Shown here: positions 33,402-43,407 of the stretch, piece after piece | How the letters are laid out: each line of letters begins with the position of its first letter | How positions within the stretch are numbered: the stretch's first letter is position 1 | DNA from: JBBECE01 sp964574935 | Lineage (GTDB): Bacteria > Pseudomonadota > Alphaproteobacteria > Rhizobiales > Devosiaceae | DNA length: 64,000 bases | Direction of reading: 5' to 3' | Assembly (NCBI GenBank): GCA_964574935.1 | Contig: CAZNOZ010000006.1 | Coordinates: forward strand, 23,497-87,496 | Program-made: the position numbers and the translations under genes | The notes under the pieces: model-generated | What the model was told of the DNA's origin: nothing | Databases searched by the model: none | What the model saw: only the letters and a program-made list of their open reading frames with translations

Positions 33402-34694
33402 TCAGTCGGCCTCATCATAGACGGTGCGCCCGGAGACGAAAGTGCGCACCACGCGGCCGGTCATCCGGGCCCCCTGGAAGCAGGTGTTGCGCGAGCGCGA
33501 GCTGAGCGCCGCATCGGAGACCACCCAGGGCCGGTCGAGGTCGATGAGGATGAGGTCGGCCTTGTCGCCGATGCGCAGCCGGCCCGTTTCGAGCCCGAGC
33601 AGGTCGGCGGGGCTCGAGGTGAGGGCTTTCAGGAGCGTCATCAGGTCGACGTCGCCGGCATGGTACAGCCTGAGCGCCACCGCCAGCAGGGTTTCCAGCC
33701 CGACGGCGCCGTCGGCGGCCTCGGCGAAGGGGCGGCGCTTGGTCTCGACGTCCTGGGGATCGTGGGCGGAATGGATTGTCGAAATCGTGCCGTCGGCGAG
33801 CGCCGCGACCATCGCCTGCCGGTCCTCTTCGGCGCGCAGAGGCGGGGAGAGCTTGAAGAAGGTGCGGTAGGAGCCGATGTCGTTCTCGTTGAGCGCCAGG
33901 GAGTTGATCGACACCCCGCAGGAAACCCGGTCCGACCGCTTGAGGGCCCGCCGGACGATGTCGGCGGACGCGGCGCAGGAAATCTGGGCGGTGTGGTAGC
34001 GGGCGCCGGAGGCCAGAGCCAGTTGCAGGTCGCGGTCGAGCGGCACCGTTTCGGCCTCGATCGGAATGCCCTTGAGCCCGAGCGCGGTGGCGAAGGCGCC
34101 GGCGTTCATCACCCCGTCGCCGGTCAGCGATGCATCGGCGACATGGTGGATCACCGGCATCTCGAAGTTTTTCGCGTAGGTGAGGGCGGCGCGGAGAAGC
34201 CCCGCATCGGCGAGGCTGGTGCGGCCTTCGGTCAGCGCCCGGGCGCCGGCTTCCTTGAGGAGCCCGAATTCGGTGATTTCCTCGCCCCTGAGACCCTTGG
34301 TCAGGGCGGCGGCGGGATAGATGCGGATCTTCGAGATGCCGCGGGCCCGGCGGATGACGTAGTCGACAAGCGCCGTCTCGTCGATCACCGGGTCGGTGTC
34401 GGGCATCAAGAGGAACGTCGTGACTCCGCCGGCGGCGGCGGCATCGGCCGCCGAGGCCAGGGTTTCGCGGTATTCGTGTCCCGGCTCGCCGGTGAACACC
34501 CTCAGATCGACGAGACCGGGGGCCAGGACAAGTCCGCCGGCGTCGATCCGTTCGGCGCCTTCGGGAACGCCCGGGGCTGCGCCGGTGGCGATTTCGGCGA
34601 TGCGCTTGTTCTCGATGAGCACCGCGCCGGGCTCGTCGCGGCCGCTGGCCGGGTCGATGAGACGGGCGTTCTCGATGACGCGCGGGCTATCCAT
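33402..34694 (-). CDS. pyrX: Dihydroorotase-like protein lacking metal ligands (PyrX type)
   Basis: 430 residues aligned by eye with dihydroorotase, but the zinc-binding His-x-His after strand 1 is replaced: GLVDLRVFTGEPGHEYRET reads Leu-Arg-Val where active enzymes have His-x-His-x-Arg. The later TDHAPH block is HSAHDPQD. It should therefore be catalytically dead, like the PyrC' or PyrX subunits that hold aspartate carbamoyltransferase dodecamers together in pseudomonads. ATG 34694 overlaps the pyrB stop by 8 bases, which supports co-assembly. A real pyrC must lie elsewhere. Confidence 0.88.
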   Translation of the reverse strand: MDSPRVIENARLIDPASGRDEPGAVLIENKRIAEIATGAAPGVPEGAERIDAGGLVLAPGLVDLRVFTGEPGHEYRETLASAADAAAAGGVTTFLLMPDTDPVIDETALVDYVIRRARGISKIRIYPAAALTKGLRGEEITEFGLLKEAGARALTEGRTSLADAGLLRAALTYAKNFEMPVIHHVADASLTGDGVMNAGAFATALGLKGIPIEAETVPLDRDLQLALASGARYHTAQISCAASADIVRRALKRSDRVSCGVSINSLALNENDIGSYRTFFKLSPPLRAEEDRQAMVAALADGTISTIHSAHDPQDVETKRRPFAEAADGAVGLETLLAVALRLYHAGDVDLMTLLKALTSSPADLLGLETGRLRIGDKADLILIDLDRPWVVSDAALSSRSRNTCFQGARMTGRVVRTFVSGRTVYDEAD

Positions 34695-35682
34695 GTTCTT
34701 CCCGCCGGGTCAGAAGCGCGTCCAGCACCGCCATCCTGACCGCCACTCCCATCTCCACCTGCTCCTCGATCACCGAGCGCGGTCCGTCGGCGACCATCGG
34801 GTCGATTTCCACGCCGCGGTTCATGGGCGCCGGATGCATCACGATCGCGTCCGGTTTGGCGGCCGCCAGTTTCTCCTCGTCGAGCCCGTAGAAGCGATAG
34901 TACTCGCGAACCGAGGGAACGAGCTTGCCGGTCGCCCGCTCGGACTGAAGGCGCAGCATCATCACCACGTCGGCGCCGGCGAGCCCCGCCGCCATGTCGG
35001 TGAAAACCTCGCCGGCCAACGTCTCGATGCCGCGGGGCAGGAGCGTCGCCGGGGCGACGACCCGGGTCCGCGCCTGCATGGCGCCCAGCAGCAGGAGGTT
35101 CGAACGGGCGACGCGGGAATTGGCGATATCGCCGCAAATGGCGACGGTGAGCCCGTCCAGGCGCCCCTTGTGGCGGCGAATGGTCAGCGCATCCAGCAGC
35201 GCCTGGGTGGGATGCTCGTGCGCCCCGTCGCCGCCGTTGACCACCGAACAGCCGACCTTCTGCGACAACAGCTCGACCGCCCCGGCCGCCGAGTGGCGCA
35301 CCACGATGACGTCCGGCTGCATCGCGTTCAGCGTCGCCACGGTGTCGATCAGGGTCTCGCCCTTGTTCATCGAGGAGGTGCGCACGGCCATGTTGACCAC
35401 GTCGCATCCCAGCCGCTTGCCGGCGATCTCGAAACTCGCCTGGGTGCGCGTCGAGGCTTCGAAGAAGAGGTTGATCTGGGTCCGCCCGGCGTGGCGTTCG
35501 AGGTGCTTGTTGGGCCGTCGGGAGACCTCGACCATCGCCTCGGCACGGTCGAGCAGGCCGGTGATTTCGGCGCGGTCGAGCTGGCCGATTCCCAGAAGAT
35601 GCCGGTGATTGAAAGGCGGCGGGGCCGGCGCCGAAGCGCCCGAGGCGGCGGAAGTGCGGGTGCGCGGCTTGCGGGCTGCCAT
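34687..35682 (-). CDS. pyrB: Aspartate carbamoyltransferase catalytic subunit
   Basis: 331 residues. The carbamoyl-phosphate site is FFEASTRTQASFE and the aspartate-domain contact is HEHPTQALLDALTI. It catalyses the first committed step of pyrimidine synthesis. The first 20 residues (ARKPRTRTSAASGASAPAP) form an unusual basic/Ala-Pro extension in front of the common HRHLLGI core. ATG 35682 has CCGCCT-like GGAACGAGG upstream. It pairs with pyrX directly downstream. Confidence 0.95.
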   Translation of the reverse strand: MAARKPRTRTSAASGASAPAPPPFNHRHLLGIGQLDRAEITGLLDRAEAMVEVSRRPNKHLERHAGRTQINLFFEASTRTQASFEIAGKRLGCDVVNMAVRTSSMNKGETLIDTVATLNAMQPDVIVVRHSAAGAVELLSQKVGCSVVNGGDGAHEHPTQALLDALTIRRHKGRLDGLTVAICGDIANSRVARSNLLLLGAMQARTRVVAPATLLPRGIETLAGEVFTDMAAGLAGADVVMMLRLQSERATGKLVPSVREYYRFYGLDEEKLAAAKPDAIVMHPAPMNRGVEIDPMVADGPRSVIEEQVEMGVAVRMAVLDALLTRREEHG

Positions 35683-35752
35683 GAACCTCGTTCCGAGGCG
35701 GATCGGGCGCGATGTAGCCCAACCGACCGGGCGGCTCAAGAAAAAAGCTCGA

Positions 35753-36286
35753 TCAGCGTGAAGACGGGCCCTGATTTCGCTTGGCCTGTCCCTCGGCGTT
35801 TCCTTTGGCCCGGGCCTGCGCGCGATGGTCGAGCGCACCCTGCAGGATGTAGGCGGCGGCCAGCTTGTCGACGAGCGCGGCGCGGCGGGCGCGGCTGAGA
35901 TCGGCTTCCAGAAGCGTGCGCGTGACCGCCTGGGTGGAAAGCCGCTCGTCCCAGAAGGCGATCGGCAGTTCCGAGCGTTGCGCGAGGTTGCGGGCGAAGG
36001 CGCGAACCGACTGGGCGCGCGGGCCTTCGGAGCCGTCCATGTTGAGCGGCAGGCCGAGGACGAACCCGGCGACTTCGTGAGCGGCGGCGAGGTCGAGCAG
36101 GCGCGCCGCGTCGGCGGTGAATTTGGTGCGCGCAATCGTCTCCAGCGGCGTGGCGGTCGTCTGGCGGGTGTCGGAGAGGGCGACGCCGATGGTGCGGGTC
36201 CCCAGGTCCAGCCCCATCACCCGACCCACCGCCGGCAGCTTGTCGGTCACGTTCGGGGCGGGATTGGGCTTTGGTGGTTGGGCCAT
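35753..36286 (-). CDS. ruvX: Putative Holliday junction resolvase RuvX/YqgF (pre-16S rRNA nuclease)
   Basis: 177 residues. The RNase H-like fold is shown by MGLDLGTRTIGVALSD and VLGLPLNMDGSEGPRAQSVRAF, then FWDERLSTQAVTRTLLEADL. Members trim pre-16S rRNA in E. coli and were first predicted as resolvases. The protein carries a 22-residue N-terminal extension and a basic tail. It is divergent from the gene at 36386, with 99 bases between starts. Confidence 0.93.
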   Translation of the reverse strand: MAQPPKPNPAPNVTDKLPAVGRVMGLDLGTRTIGVALSDTRQTTATPLETIARTKFTADAARLLDLAAAHEVAGFVLGLPLNMDGSEGPRAQSVRAFARNLAQRSELPIAFWDERLSTQAVTRTLLEADLSRARRAALVDKLAAAYILQGALDHRAQARAKGNAEGQAKRNQGPSSR

Positions 36287-36385
36287 CTGGGACTATCGTG
36301 CACGGAAAATGAGGTGAGCGGAGCGGGCGGTGGCATCGCATAGGACGAAAGCGGCAGGCGAGGCAATCGCGGGCGGACAGGAACG

Positions 36386-36919
36386 ATGCGGCTGACCTGG
36401 TTCGGCGGCTCGACCTTCCGGCTTTATCTCGGCGGGCGGATCATCGTGACCAGCCCGGACCGGGCGCCGGCCGGCGTCGACCATGCCGAGCTCGTCGCCG
36501 CCGCCGACCACCTGGTCGATCTCGAGGACGGGATTTCGGAGTATCCGGTCATCGATCCTCAAAGCTGGCAATCCCGGATGCCCGAGCGGCTGGTCGACCA
36601 GAGCGGGGAGACGATCGTCGAACTGCTCGCGGTCGGCGATGAGGGGCTCATCGTCGACGAGGCGGAGGAAGGCCCGGTCATCATTGCACCGGCGGGGCTC
36701 AAGGGGTGGGGCCGGTTCGCCGACGACGCGGTTGTGGTCGTCTACGGGGCGCCGGAAATGGTGGCCAGGGGCGTCAACGCGCTGGCCATGGTGGCGCGGC
36801 CCAAGCTGATCGCGCTCGCCGCCGAGGGCCTCACCGACGATCAGTTTGCGACCACCGCCAGCGCCGCCGGGGCGAGCCCGGTGCAGGTGCTCGAAGCCGG
36901 GCTGGCGCTCGAAGCCTGA
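36386..36919 (+). CDS. Degenerate metallo-hydrolase-like protein
   Basis: 177 residues. The N terminus MRLTWFGGSTFRLYLGGR strongly resembles the opening of UPF0173-type metallo-beta-lactamase-fold hydrolases (LTWLGHSAF...), but the His of GHS is Gly and no HxHxDH metal motif follows. The middle and C-terminal parts (LKGWGRFADDAVVVVYG, ARPKLIALAAEGL) do not look like the rest of that fold. It may be a repurposed half-domain conserved next to ruvX and gatC. No function is assigned. Confidence 0.7.
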   Translation: MRLTWFGGSTFRLYLGGRIIVTSPDRAPAGVDHAELVAAADHLVDLEDGISEYPVIDPQSWQSRMPERLVDQSGETIVELLAVGDEGLIVDEAEEGPVIIAPAGLKGWGRFADDAVVVVYGAPEMVARGVNALAMVARPKLIALAAEGLTDDQFATTASAAGASPVQVLEAGLALEA

Positions 36920-36999
36920 TCGGGGCCGGCGCGGTTGTGGAAGCGGGGGGCCGCTGGTACAAGCGCTCCGGCATTTCCATGAGGCCTTGGGAGCGATGA

Positions 37000-37287
37000 A
37001 TGGCGGTTGACGCCGACACCGTGCGCCGCATCGGGCGGCTGGCCCGCATCCGCATCGACACCAACGACATCGAGGGGCTGGCCGACGAGCTCAACGGCAT
37101 CCTGGGCTTCGTCGAGCAGCTCAACGAGGTCGATATCGAGGGTGTCGAGCCGATGAATTCGGTCACGCCGATGAAGCTGCGCCGGCGTGCCGACAAGGTC
37201 ACCGCCGGCGGCCACGCCGACAAGATCGTCGCCAACGCCCCGCAGAGCGAAGACAATTTCTTCGTGGTGCCGAAGGTTGTGGAATAG
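37000..37287 (+). CDS. gatC: Aspartyl/glutamyl-tRNA amidotransferase subunit C
   Basis: 95 residues: VDADTVRRIGRLARIRI, LADELNGILGFVEQLNEVDIEGVEPMNSV and a C-terminal VTAGGHADKIVANAP. GatC stabilises the GatA-GatB complex, which converts Glu-tRNA(Gln) or Asp-tRNA(Asn) to the correct aminoacyl-tRNA. In most genomes gatC and gatA are adjacent; here an acetyltransferase gene lies between them. Confidence 0.95.
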   Translation: MAVDADTVRRIGRLARIRIDTNDIEGLADELNGILGFVEQLNEVDIEGVEPMNSVTPMKLRRRADKVTAGGHADKIVANAPQSEDNFFVVPKVVE

Positions 37288-37293
37288 GCGTCG

Positions 37294-37749
37294 ATGGACC
37301 TCACGGTGGCTCAGGAGTCGGCGCGGGGCGGGCAGGTGCGCGAGATGCTTGACGAATTCGAGACCTATCTCGCTGAGCACGCGCCGGGCGAGGCGATCGC
37401 CGGCCTCACGCCCGAGGAGCTTGCCGACATCACGAGCACGGTGTTCGTCGCCCGCGACGCCGAGGGGGCCCCGGTGGGGCTGGGCGCGATGAAGCGGCAC
37501 GGGCCGGTCGGCGAAATCAAGGCGGTCTATGCGCGGCCGCATGTGCGGGGGCAGGGCGCCGGACGGGCGATCCTCGACGCCATCGTGCATCAGGCCCGGG
37601 CCGAGGGGCTCTCTCGCATCGTGCTCAAGACGGGCCGCCACCATCCGGAGGCCTGGCGCCTGTTCGAACGCGGCGGGTTTCAGCGCTGCGGGCCGGTGCT
37701 GGACTATCCCGAAGACGCAAGCTCGATCTTCTACGAGCGAACGCTGTGA
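37294..37749 (+). CDS. GNAT family N-acetyltransferase (between gatC and gatA)
   Basis: 151 residues. The acetyl-CoA binding motif is VYARPHVRGQGAGRAILDAI, followed by RIVLKTGRHHPEAWRLFERGGFQRCGPV, typical of the small GNATs acting on amino groups. The fold is complete. It begins 6 bases after the gatC stop and ends 22 bases before gatA, so it is co-transcribed with both. The substrate is unknown. Confidence 0.9.
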   Translation: MDLTVAQESARGGQVREMLDEFETYLAEHAPGEAIAGLTPEELADITSTVFVARDAEGAPVGLGAMKRHGPVGEIKAVYARPHVRGQGAGRAILDAIVHQARAEGLSRIVLKTGRHHPEAWRLFERGGFQRCGPVLDYPEDASSIFYERTL

Positions 37750-37771
37750 AGCGCGCGGGCGGAGCAAGGCA

Positions 37772-39256
<1,485 letters not shown>

Positions 39257-39260
39257 ACCG

Positions 39261-39572
39261 ATGGACGACCGTTTGAACGCCTTCGACCAGTCGCGCCCGC
39301 CGGACGGGCTCGCCGCCCCGCTGCAAGCCCTGTGGTGGCTCAAAAAGGGGGGGCTGAAGATGGGGCCGGAATGGGAGGAGGCGCATCGGTTGTGCCAACT
39401 CGAGGAGGGCAGGCACGACTTCGACTGGGTGCACGCGCTCGCGCACTGGATCGAGGCGGACTTCGGCAATTCCGACTACTGGTACCGGCGCTGCGGGGAG
39501 CGGCGGCAGACCGCCTCGGTGGGTGAGGAGTGGCAGTTCATCGCCGAGAAGCTGACCGGCGGCGGCGACTGA
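39261..39572 (+). CDS. Small conserved protein with HxxxxD/YWYRR motif
   Basis: 103 residues. The core WVHALAHWIEADFGNSDYWYRRCGER resembles a small family of bacterial and fungal proteins with an H..EGD..NA.YWYRRAG signature whose role is unknown. A Trp-rich segment (LQALWWLKKGG) precedes it. It starts 5 bases after the gatA stop and is probably in the same transcript. Confidence 0.75.
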   Translation: MDDRLNAFDQSRPPDGLAAPLQALWWLKKGGLKMGPEWEEAHRLCQLEEGRHDFDWVHALAHWIEADFGNSDYWYRRCGERRQTASVGEEWQFIAEKLTGGGD

Positions 39573-39664
39573 TCGCCGCACCCGGTGCGCAAACGCCACA
39601 GTCCGGCGGCGGACGCCGATAGGGGGCTAGGCGGCGGCCATCGGCCGGCCTAATCTGGATTTCC

Positions 39665-40000
39665 ATGAACCGGCCACAACCCTCCACCGTCAGCGCCAAA
39701 CCGCCCGGCCAGTGCCAGACCAAGGCCGAGGTCAGGGCGGAAATCGATCGCATCGACCAGGCGCTCATTACGCTGCTCGCCGAGCGCCATGCCTATGTGC
39801 ACCGCATCGCCGATCTCAAGGACCAGGAGGACGAGGCCTACGACCCCGAACGGGTGGAGCGGATCATCGCCAGGGTGCGCGAACGCGCGCGCGCCGGCCG
39901 CCTCGATCCCGATCAGGCCGAACTTGTCTGGCGTACGCTGATCGACTGGAACGTCAATTACGAAAAGGGCATCATCGCCGCACGACATGCAGAGGGCTGA
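39665..40000 (+). CDS. Chorismate mutase, AroQ type
   Basis: 111 residues: EVRAEIDRIDQALITLLAERHAYVHRIADLK is the first long helix of the all-helical AroQ fold, with the Arg and Lys that bind chorismate. RVERIIARVRERARAGRLD and LVWRTLIDWNVNYEK continue it. It converts chorismate to prephenate for Phe/Tyr synthesis. It is a stand-alone domain without prephenate dehydratase or a regulatory domain. No signal peptide is present. Confidence 0.88.
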   Translation: MNRPQPSTVSAKPPGQCQTKAEVRAEIDRIDQALITLLAERHAYVHRIADLKDQEDEAYDPERVERIIARVRERARAGRLDPDQAELVWRTLIDWNVNYEKGIIAARHAEG

Positions 40001-40006
40001 AGGACA

Positions 40007-40513
40007 ATGGTTGCGCAGCTCACACTAAGACCTGCTCACATCGCAGAAACCGCACGGCTGGGCATGCTGGCTTTCGACGCCTGGGAAGCCTCGCTCATGC
40101 ACTTCTTCCGGGACGGGCGCCTGAGGCGCGAGAAGATGAAGGCCGAACTGGTGCTGTACTGCATCGGCGCCCTGGATCGGCTGACCGTCGCCGAAAAGGA
40201 CGGCGACCTGGCCGGCTGGGCGGCGCGCGAGGCGAACTACGTTCCGTATATCTGGGTGGCCCCGTCGACGCAGGGCGAGGGCATCGGCTCCACCCTGCTG
40301 CGGCAGCTCGAGGCGGACATGTGTGCCTCCGGGCACCGGCGCGCCGTTCTCGACACGATCGCCGCGCATGCCGACGCGATCCGCTTCTACGAACGGGCCG
40401 GATACGAAATCACCCAACGGGGCCAGTCCTTTACGCGCACCGGGCAGATGAGCGTCGAAAAGGTCCGGATGGTCAAACCCCTGGCGCTGGTGCCCAAGGA
40501 GGCCCGGCTATAG
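40007..40513 (+). CDS. GNAT family N-acetyltransferase (after chorismate mutase)
   Basis: 168 residues. WVAPSTQGEGIGSTLLRQLEADM is the acetyl-CoA motif, followed by RRAVLDTIAAHADAIRFYERAGYEITQRGQ. The N part (RPAHIAETARLGMLAFDAWEASLMHFF) resembles GNATs acting on small molecules. It begins 6 bases after the chorismate mutase stop. Together with the GNAT at 37294 it shows that acyltransferases were repeatedly inserted in this gat region. Confidence 0.88.
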   Translation: MVAQLTLRPAHIAETARLGMLAFDAWEASLMHFFRDGRLRREKMKAELVLYCIGALDRLTVAEKDGDLAGWAAREANYVPYIWVAPSTQGEGIGSTLLRQLEADMCASGHRRAVLDTIAAHADAIRFYERAGYEITQRGQSFTRTGQMSVEKVRMVKPLALVPKEARL

Positions 40514-40610
40514 CCACGAAACATCCACGAATCTCCGCGGAATCTCCACGGAATCTTCGCCGAATGTCGCGCGAAATGCGCCGATCTTTCGCGACCTTTC
40601 GCCGGTATTC
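40514..40610. repeat. Degenerate ~11-bp direct-repeat array upstream of gatB
   Basis: Nine consecutive units of 10-11 bases start at 40514, 40525, 40535, 40546, 40557, 40568, 40579, 40590 and 40600: CCACGAAACAT, CCACGAATCT, CCGCGGAATCT, CCACGGAATCT, TCGCCGAATGT, CGCGCGAAATG, CGCCGATCTTT, CGCGACCTTT and CGCCGGTATTC. The first five follow a consensus near CCRCGGAATCT and the rest decay. The period is close to one DNA turn. The array occupies most of the gap before gatB. Confidence 0.7.
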
Positions 40611-40625
40611 GGGATCCGGCCACCG

Positions 40626-42107
40626 ATGAGTCTCGTCGATGCCCGAACGCCCAATCCGAAGACCTTCGTCCAGGGCGCGAGCGGCGACTGGGAAGTCGTC
40701 ATCGGCATGGAGGTGCACGCCCAGGTCATTTCCGCCGCCAAGCTGTTCTCGGGGGCGTCGACCGCGTTCGGCAAGCCGCCGAACGAAAATGTCAGCTTCG
40801 TCGACGCGGCGATGCCGGGGATGCTGCCAGTCATCAACGAGGAATGCCTGCGCCAGGTGGTCCGGACCGGGCTGGGGCTGAAGGCCAAGATCAACCTGCA
40901 TTCGGTGTTCGACCGCAAGAACTACTTCTATCCCGACCTGCCGCAGGGCTATCAGATCTCGCAGTATCTCGAGCCGATCGTCGGGGAGGGCACCGTCATC
41001 GTCGACATGGGCGAGGACGGCGAGATTGAAATCGGGATCGAACGGCTGCATCTGGAGCAGGACACCGGCAAGTCGATCCACGACCAGCACCCGGAAAACT
41101 CCTACGTCGATCTCAACCGCGCCGGGGTGGGGCTGATGGAGATCGTGAGCAAGCCGGATTTGCGGTCGGCCGACGAGGCCAAAGCGTATCTGAGCAAGCT
41201 CCGCACGATCCTGAGGTATCTTGGGACCTGCGACGGCAACATGGAGGAGGGCTCCATGCGCGCCGACATCAACGTCTCGGTGCGCCGTCCGGGCGGCGCG
41301 TTCAATACCCGCTGCGAGATCAAGAACATCAATTCGGTGCGCTTCGCCGGCCAGGCGATCGAGTACGAGGCGCGGCGGCAGGTCGATCTGATCGAGGACG
41401 GCGGCACGGTCGAGCAGGAGACGCTGCTGTTCGATCCCAAGCACGGCCACACGCGCCCGATGCGGACCAAGGAGGAGGCGCACGACTACCGCTATTTCCC
41501 CGACCCCGACCTGTTGCCGCTGGACCTCGATGAGGCCTTCGTCGAGGAGATCCGCGCCGCCCTGCCGGAGCTGCCCGATGAGCGGCAGGCGCGGTTGGTC
41601 GCCGACTTCGCGCTGACGCCCTACGACGCCGGCGTGCTGGTCGCGGATCGCGCATCGGCCGATTATTTCGAGGCGGTGGCCGAGGGCCGCGACGGCAAGC
41701 TGGCCGCCAACTGGGTGATCAACGAGTTGTTCGGGCGCCTCAACAAAGAGGAGCACGACATTTCCGACAGCCCGATCACGGCCGGCCAGCTCGGCACGAT
41801 CCTCGACCTGATGGGGTCCGGGGAGATTTCCGGCAAGATCGCCAAGGAGCTCTTCGAGATCGTCTGGGACGAGGGCGGCGACCCGGCTCAGATCGTCAAG
41901 GCGCGTTCGATGACGCAGCTCACCGACACCGGCGCCATCGAGGCGATCGTCGACGAGATCATCGCCGCCAACCCCGACAAGGTCGAGCAAGCCAAAGCCA
42001 AGCCGACGCTCATCGGCTGGTTCGTCGGGCAGGTGATGCGCGAGACCCAGGGCAAGGCCAACCCGCAGGCGGTCAACGAGATCCTGAAGGGCAAGCTGGG
42101 GGTTTGA
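40626..42107 (+). CDS. gatB: Aspartyl/glutamyl-tRNA amidotransferase subunit B
   Basis: 493 residues. The GatB signature is WEVVIGMEVHAQV-like (DWEVVIGMEVHAQVIS), NRAGVGLMEIVSKPDLRS and DLRSADEAKAYL, with a C-terminal YqeY-like domain (TDTGAIEAIVDEII...NPQAVNEILKGKLGV). GatB binds and phosphorylates the misacylated tRNA. It is separated from gatA by 1.4 kb (a conserved small gene, chorismate mutase and a GNAT). The gap directly before it holds the 11-bp repeats. Confidence 0.96.
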   Translation: MSLVDARTPNPKTFVQGASGDWEVVIGMEVHAQVISAAKLFSGASTAFGKPPNENVSFVDAAMPGMLPVINEECLRQVVRTGLGLKAKINLHSVFDRKNYFYPDLPQGYQISQYLEPIVGEGTVIVDMGEDGEIEIGIERLHLEQDTGKSIHDQHPENSYVDLNRAGVGLMEIVSKPDLRSADEAKAYLSKLRTILRYLGTCDGNMEEGSMRADINVSVRRPGGAFNTRCEIKNINSVRFAGQAIEYEARRQVDLIEDGGTVEQETLLFDPKHGHTRPMRTKEEAHDYRYFPDPDLLPLDLDEAFVEEIRAALPELPDERQARLVADFALTPYDAGVLVADRASADYFEAVAEGRDGKLAANWVINELFGRLNKEEHDISDSPITAGQLGTILDLMGSGEISGKIAKELFEIVWDEGGDPAQIVKARSMTQLTDTGAIEAIVDEIIAANPDKVEQAKAKPTLIGWFVGQVMRETQGKANPQAVNEILKGKLGV

Positions 42108-42111
42108 GCGG

Positions 42112-43350
42112 GTGCGCCAGGGGCCGGGGGTTGCGCCGAGCGGGCTGAGGGCGGTTCCTTCCGGCATCTGGGCGCTGGGGTTCGTGTCGCTGTTCATGGA
42201 CGTCTCCTCGGAGATGATCCACTCCCTGCTGCCGGTCTATCTGGTCACGGCCCTGGGGACCTCGGCGCTGACGGTGGGGGTGATCGAGGGGATCGCCGAG
42301 GCGACGGCGGCGATCACCAAGGTCTTTTCGGGGGCGCTCAGCGACTGGCTGGGGCGGCGCAAGTTGTTGGCGATCGCCGGCTACGGGCTGGCGGCCCTGA
42401 CCAAACCGATTTTTCCCCTGGCGACCAGCGTCGGCTGGCTGGTGGCGGCGCGGTTCATCGACCGCGTCGGCAAGGGAATTCGCGGCGCCCCGCGGGACGC
42501 CCTGGTCGCCGATCTGGCGCCGCCCGCGGCGCGTGGCGCGAGTTTTGGGCTCCGACAGGCCCTCGACACGGTCGGCGCCTTCCTGGGGCCGGCGCTGGCG
42601 ATTGCCCTGATGTGGGCGACCGCCGACAATTTCCGCGCCGTTTTTTGGGTCGCGGTCATCCCGGCCATCATCTCGGTGGGGGTGCTGATCGTGGCGGTGA
42701 AGGAGCCGCGCCGCACCGGCGGCCGGAGCGCGGCCACGCCGCCGCTTGGCCTGGGCGAACTGCGCCGGTTCGGCTGGCCGTTCTGGCTGGTGACCGCCGT
42801 CGCGGGGGTCTACACGCTGGCGCGCTTCTCGGAGGCGTTCCTGCTGCTCAGGGCGCAATCGGTCGGGTTGGCGGTGATGCTGGTGCCGCTGGCGCTGGTG
42901 GTGATGAACCTCGCCTACGCGCTGGCGGCCTACCCGGCCGGGGCGCTGTCGGACCGGGTCAACCGGCTGGGCGTGCTCGGCATCGGTCTGGCGCTGCTGA
43001 TTGCCGGCGATCTGGCGCTGGGGCTTTCAAGCGATCTGGTCGGGGTGGGGCTGGGCGTGCTGCTGTGGGGGCTGCACATGGGCTTCACGCAGGGGCTGCT
43101 GTCGAGCCTGGTGGCCGACACCGCACCGGCCGGGCTGCGGGGAACGGCCTTCGGCCTGTTCAACATGCTCACCGGCTTGGTGCTGCTCGCGGCGAGCCTG
43201 CTGGCCGGGCTTCTGTGGGACCTGGCCGGCCCGGGGGCGCCGTTCCTGGTCGGCGCCGGGCTGGCGGCGGTCGTCGGGGTTGGGTTGGTCGCGATCCGCT
43301 GGCGATTGCCGAAATTGGGCAGGGTGCCCGGGGAGGAGCCTGGCGCTTGA
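42112..43350 (+). CDS. Major facilitator superfamily transporter
   Basis: 412 residues from a GTG 4 bases after gatB. About twelve membrane helices are visible, with the MFS loop GALSDWLGRRKLLAIAGYGLA between helices 2 and 3 and RFIDRVGKGIRGAPRDALVAD before helix 5. The latter pattern is common in a group of uncharacterised bacterial permeases often annotated as multidrug or metal-resistance efflux. The substrate is unknown. Probably transcribed with gatB. Confidence 0.85.
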   Translation: MRQGPGVAPSGLRAVPSGIWALGFVSLFMDVSSEMIHSLLPVYLVTALGTSALTVGVIEGIAEATAAITKVFSGALSDWLGRRKLLAIAGYGLAALTKPIFPLATSVGWLVAARFIDRVGKGIRGAPRDALVADLAPPAARGASFGLRQALDTVGAFLGPALAIALMWATADNFRAVFWVAVIPAIISVGVLIVAVKEPRRTGGRSAATPPLGLGELRRFGWPFWLVTAVAGVYTLARFSEAFLLLRAQSVGLAVMLVPLALVVMNLAYALAAYPAGALSDRVNRLGVLGIGLALLIAGDLALGLSSDLVGVGLGVLLWGLHMGFTQGLLSSLVADTAPAGLRGTAFGLFNMLTGLVLLAASLLAGLLWDLAGPGAPFLVGAGLAAVVGVGLVAIRWRLPKLGRVPGEEPGA

Positions 43351-43407
43351 CCGTGCCTGCTTGATGGCATTGGGTGCGCGCCTTCGCCCCAGCGGCGCGG
43401 GAGACGC

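Noticed and set aside
40514..40610. CRISPR array
   Set aside because: The 11-bp units are contiguous, degenerate and without spacers; no cas genes are present.
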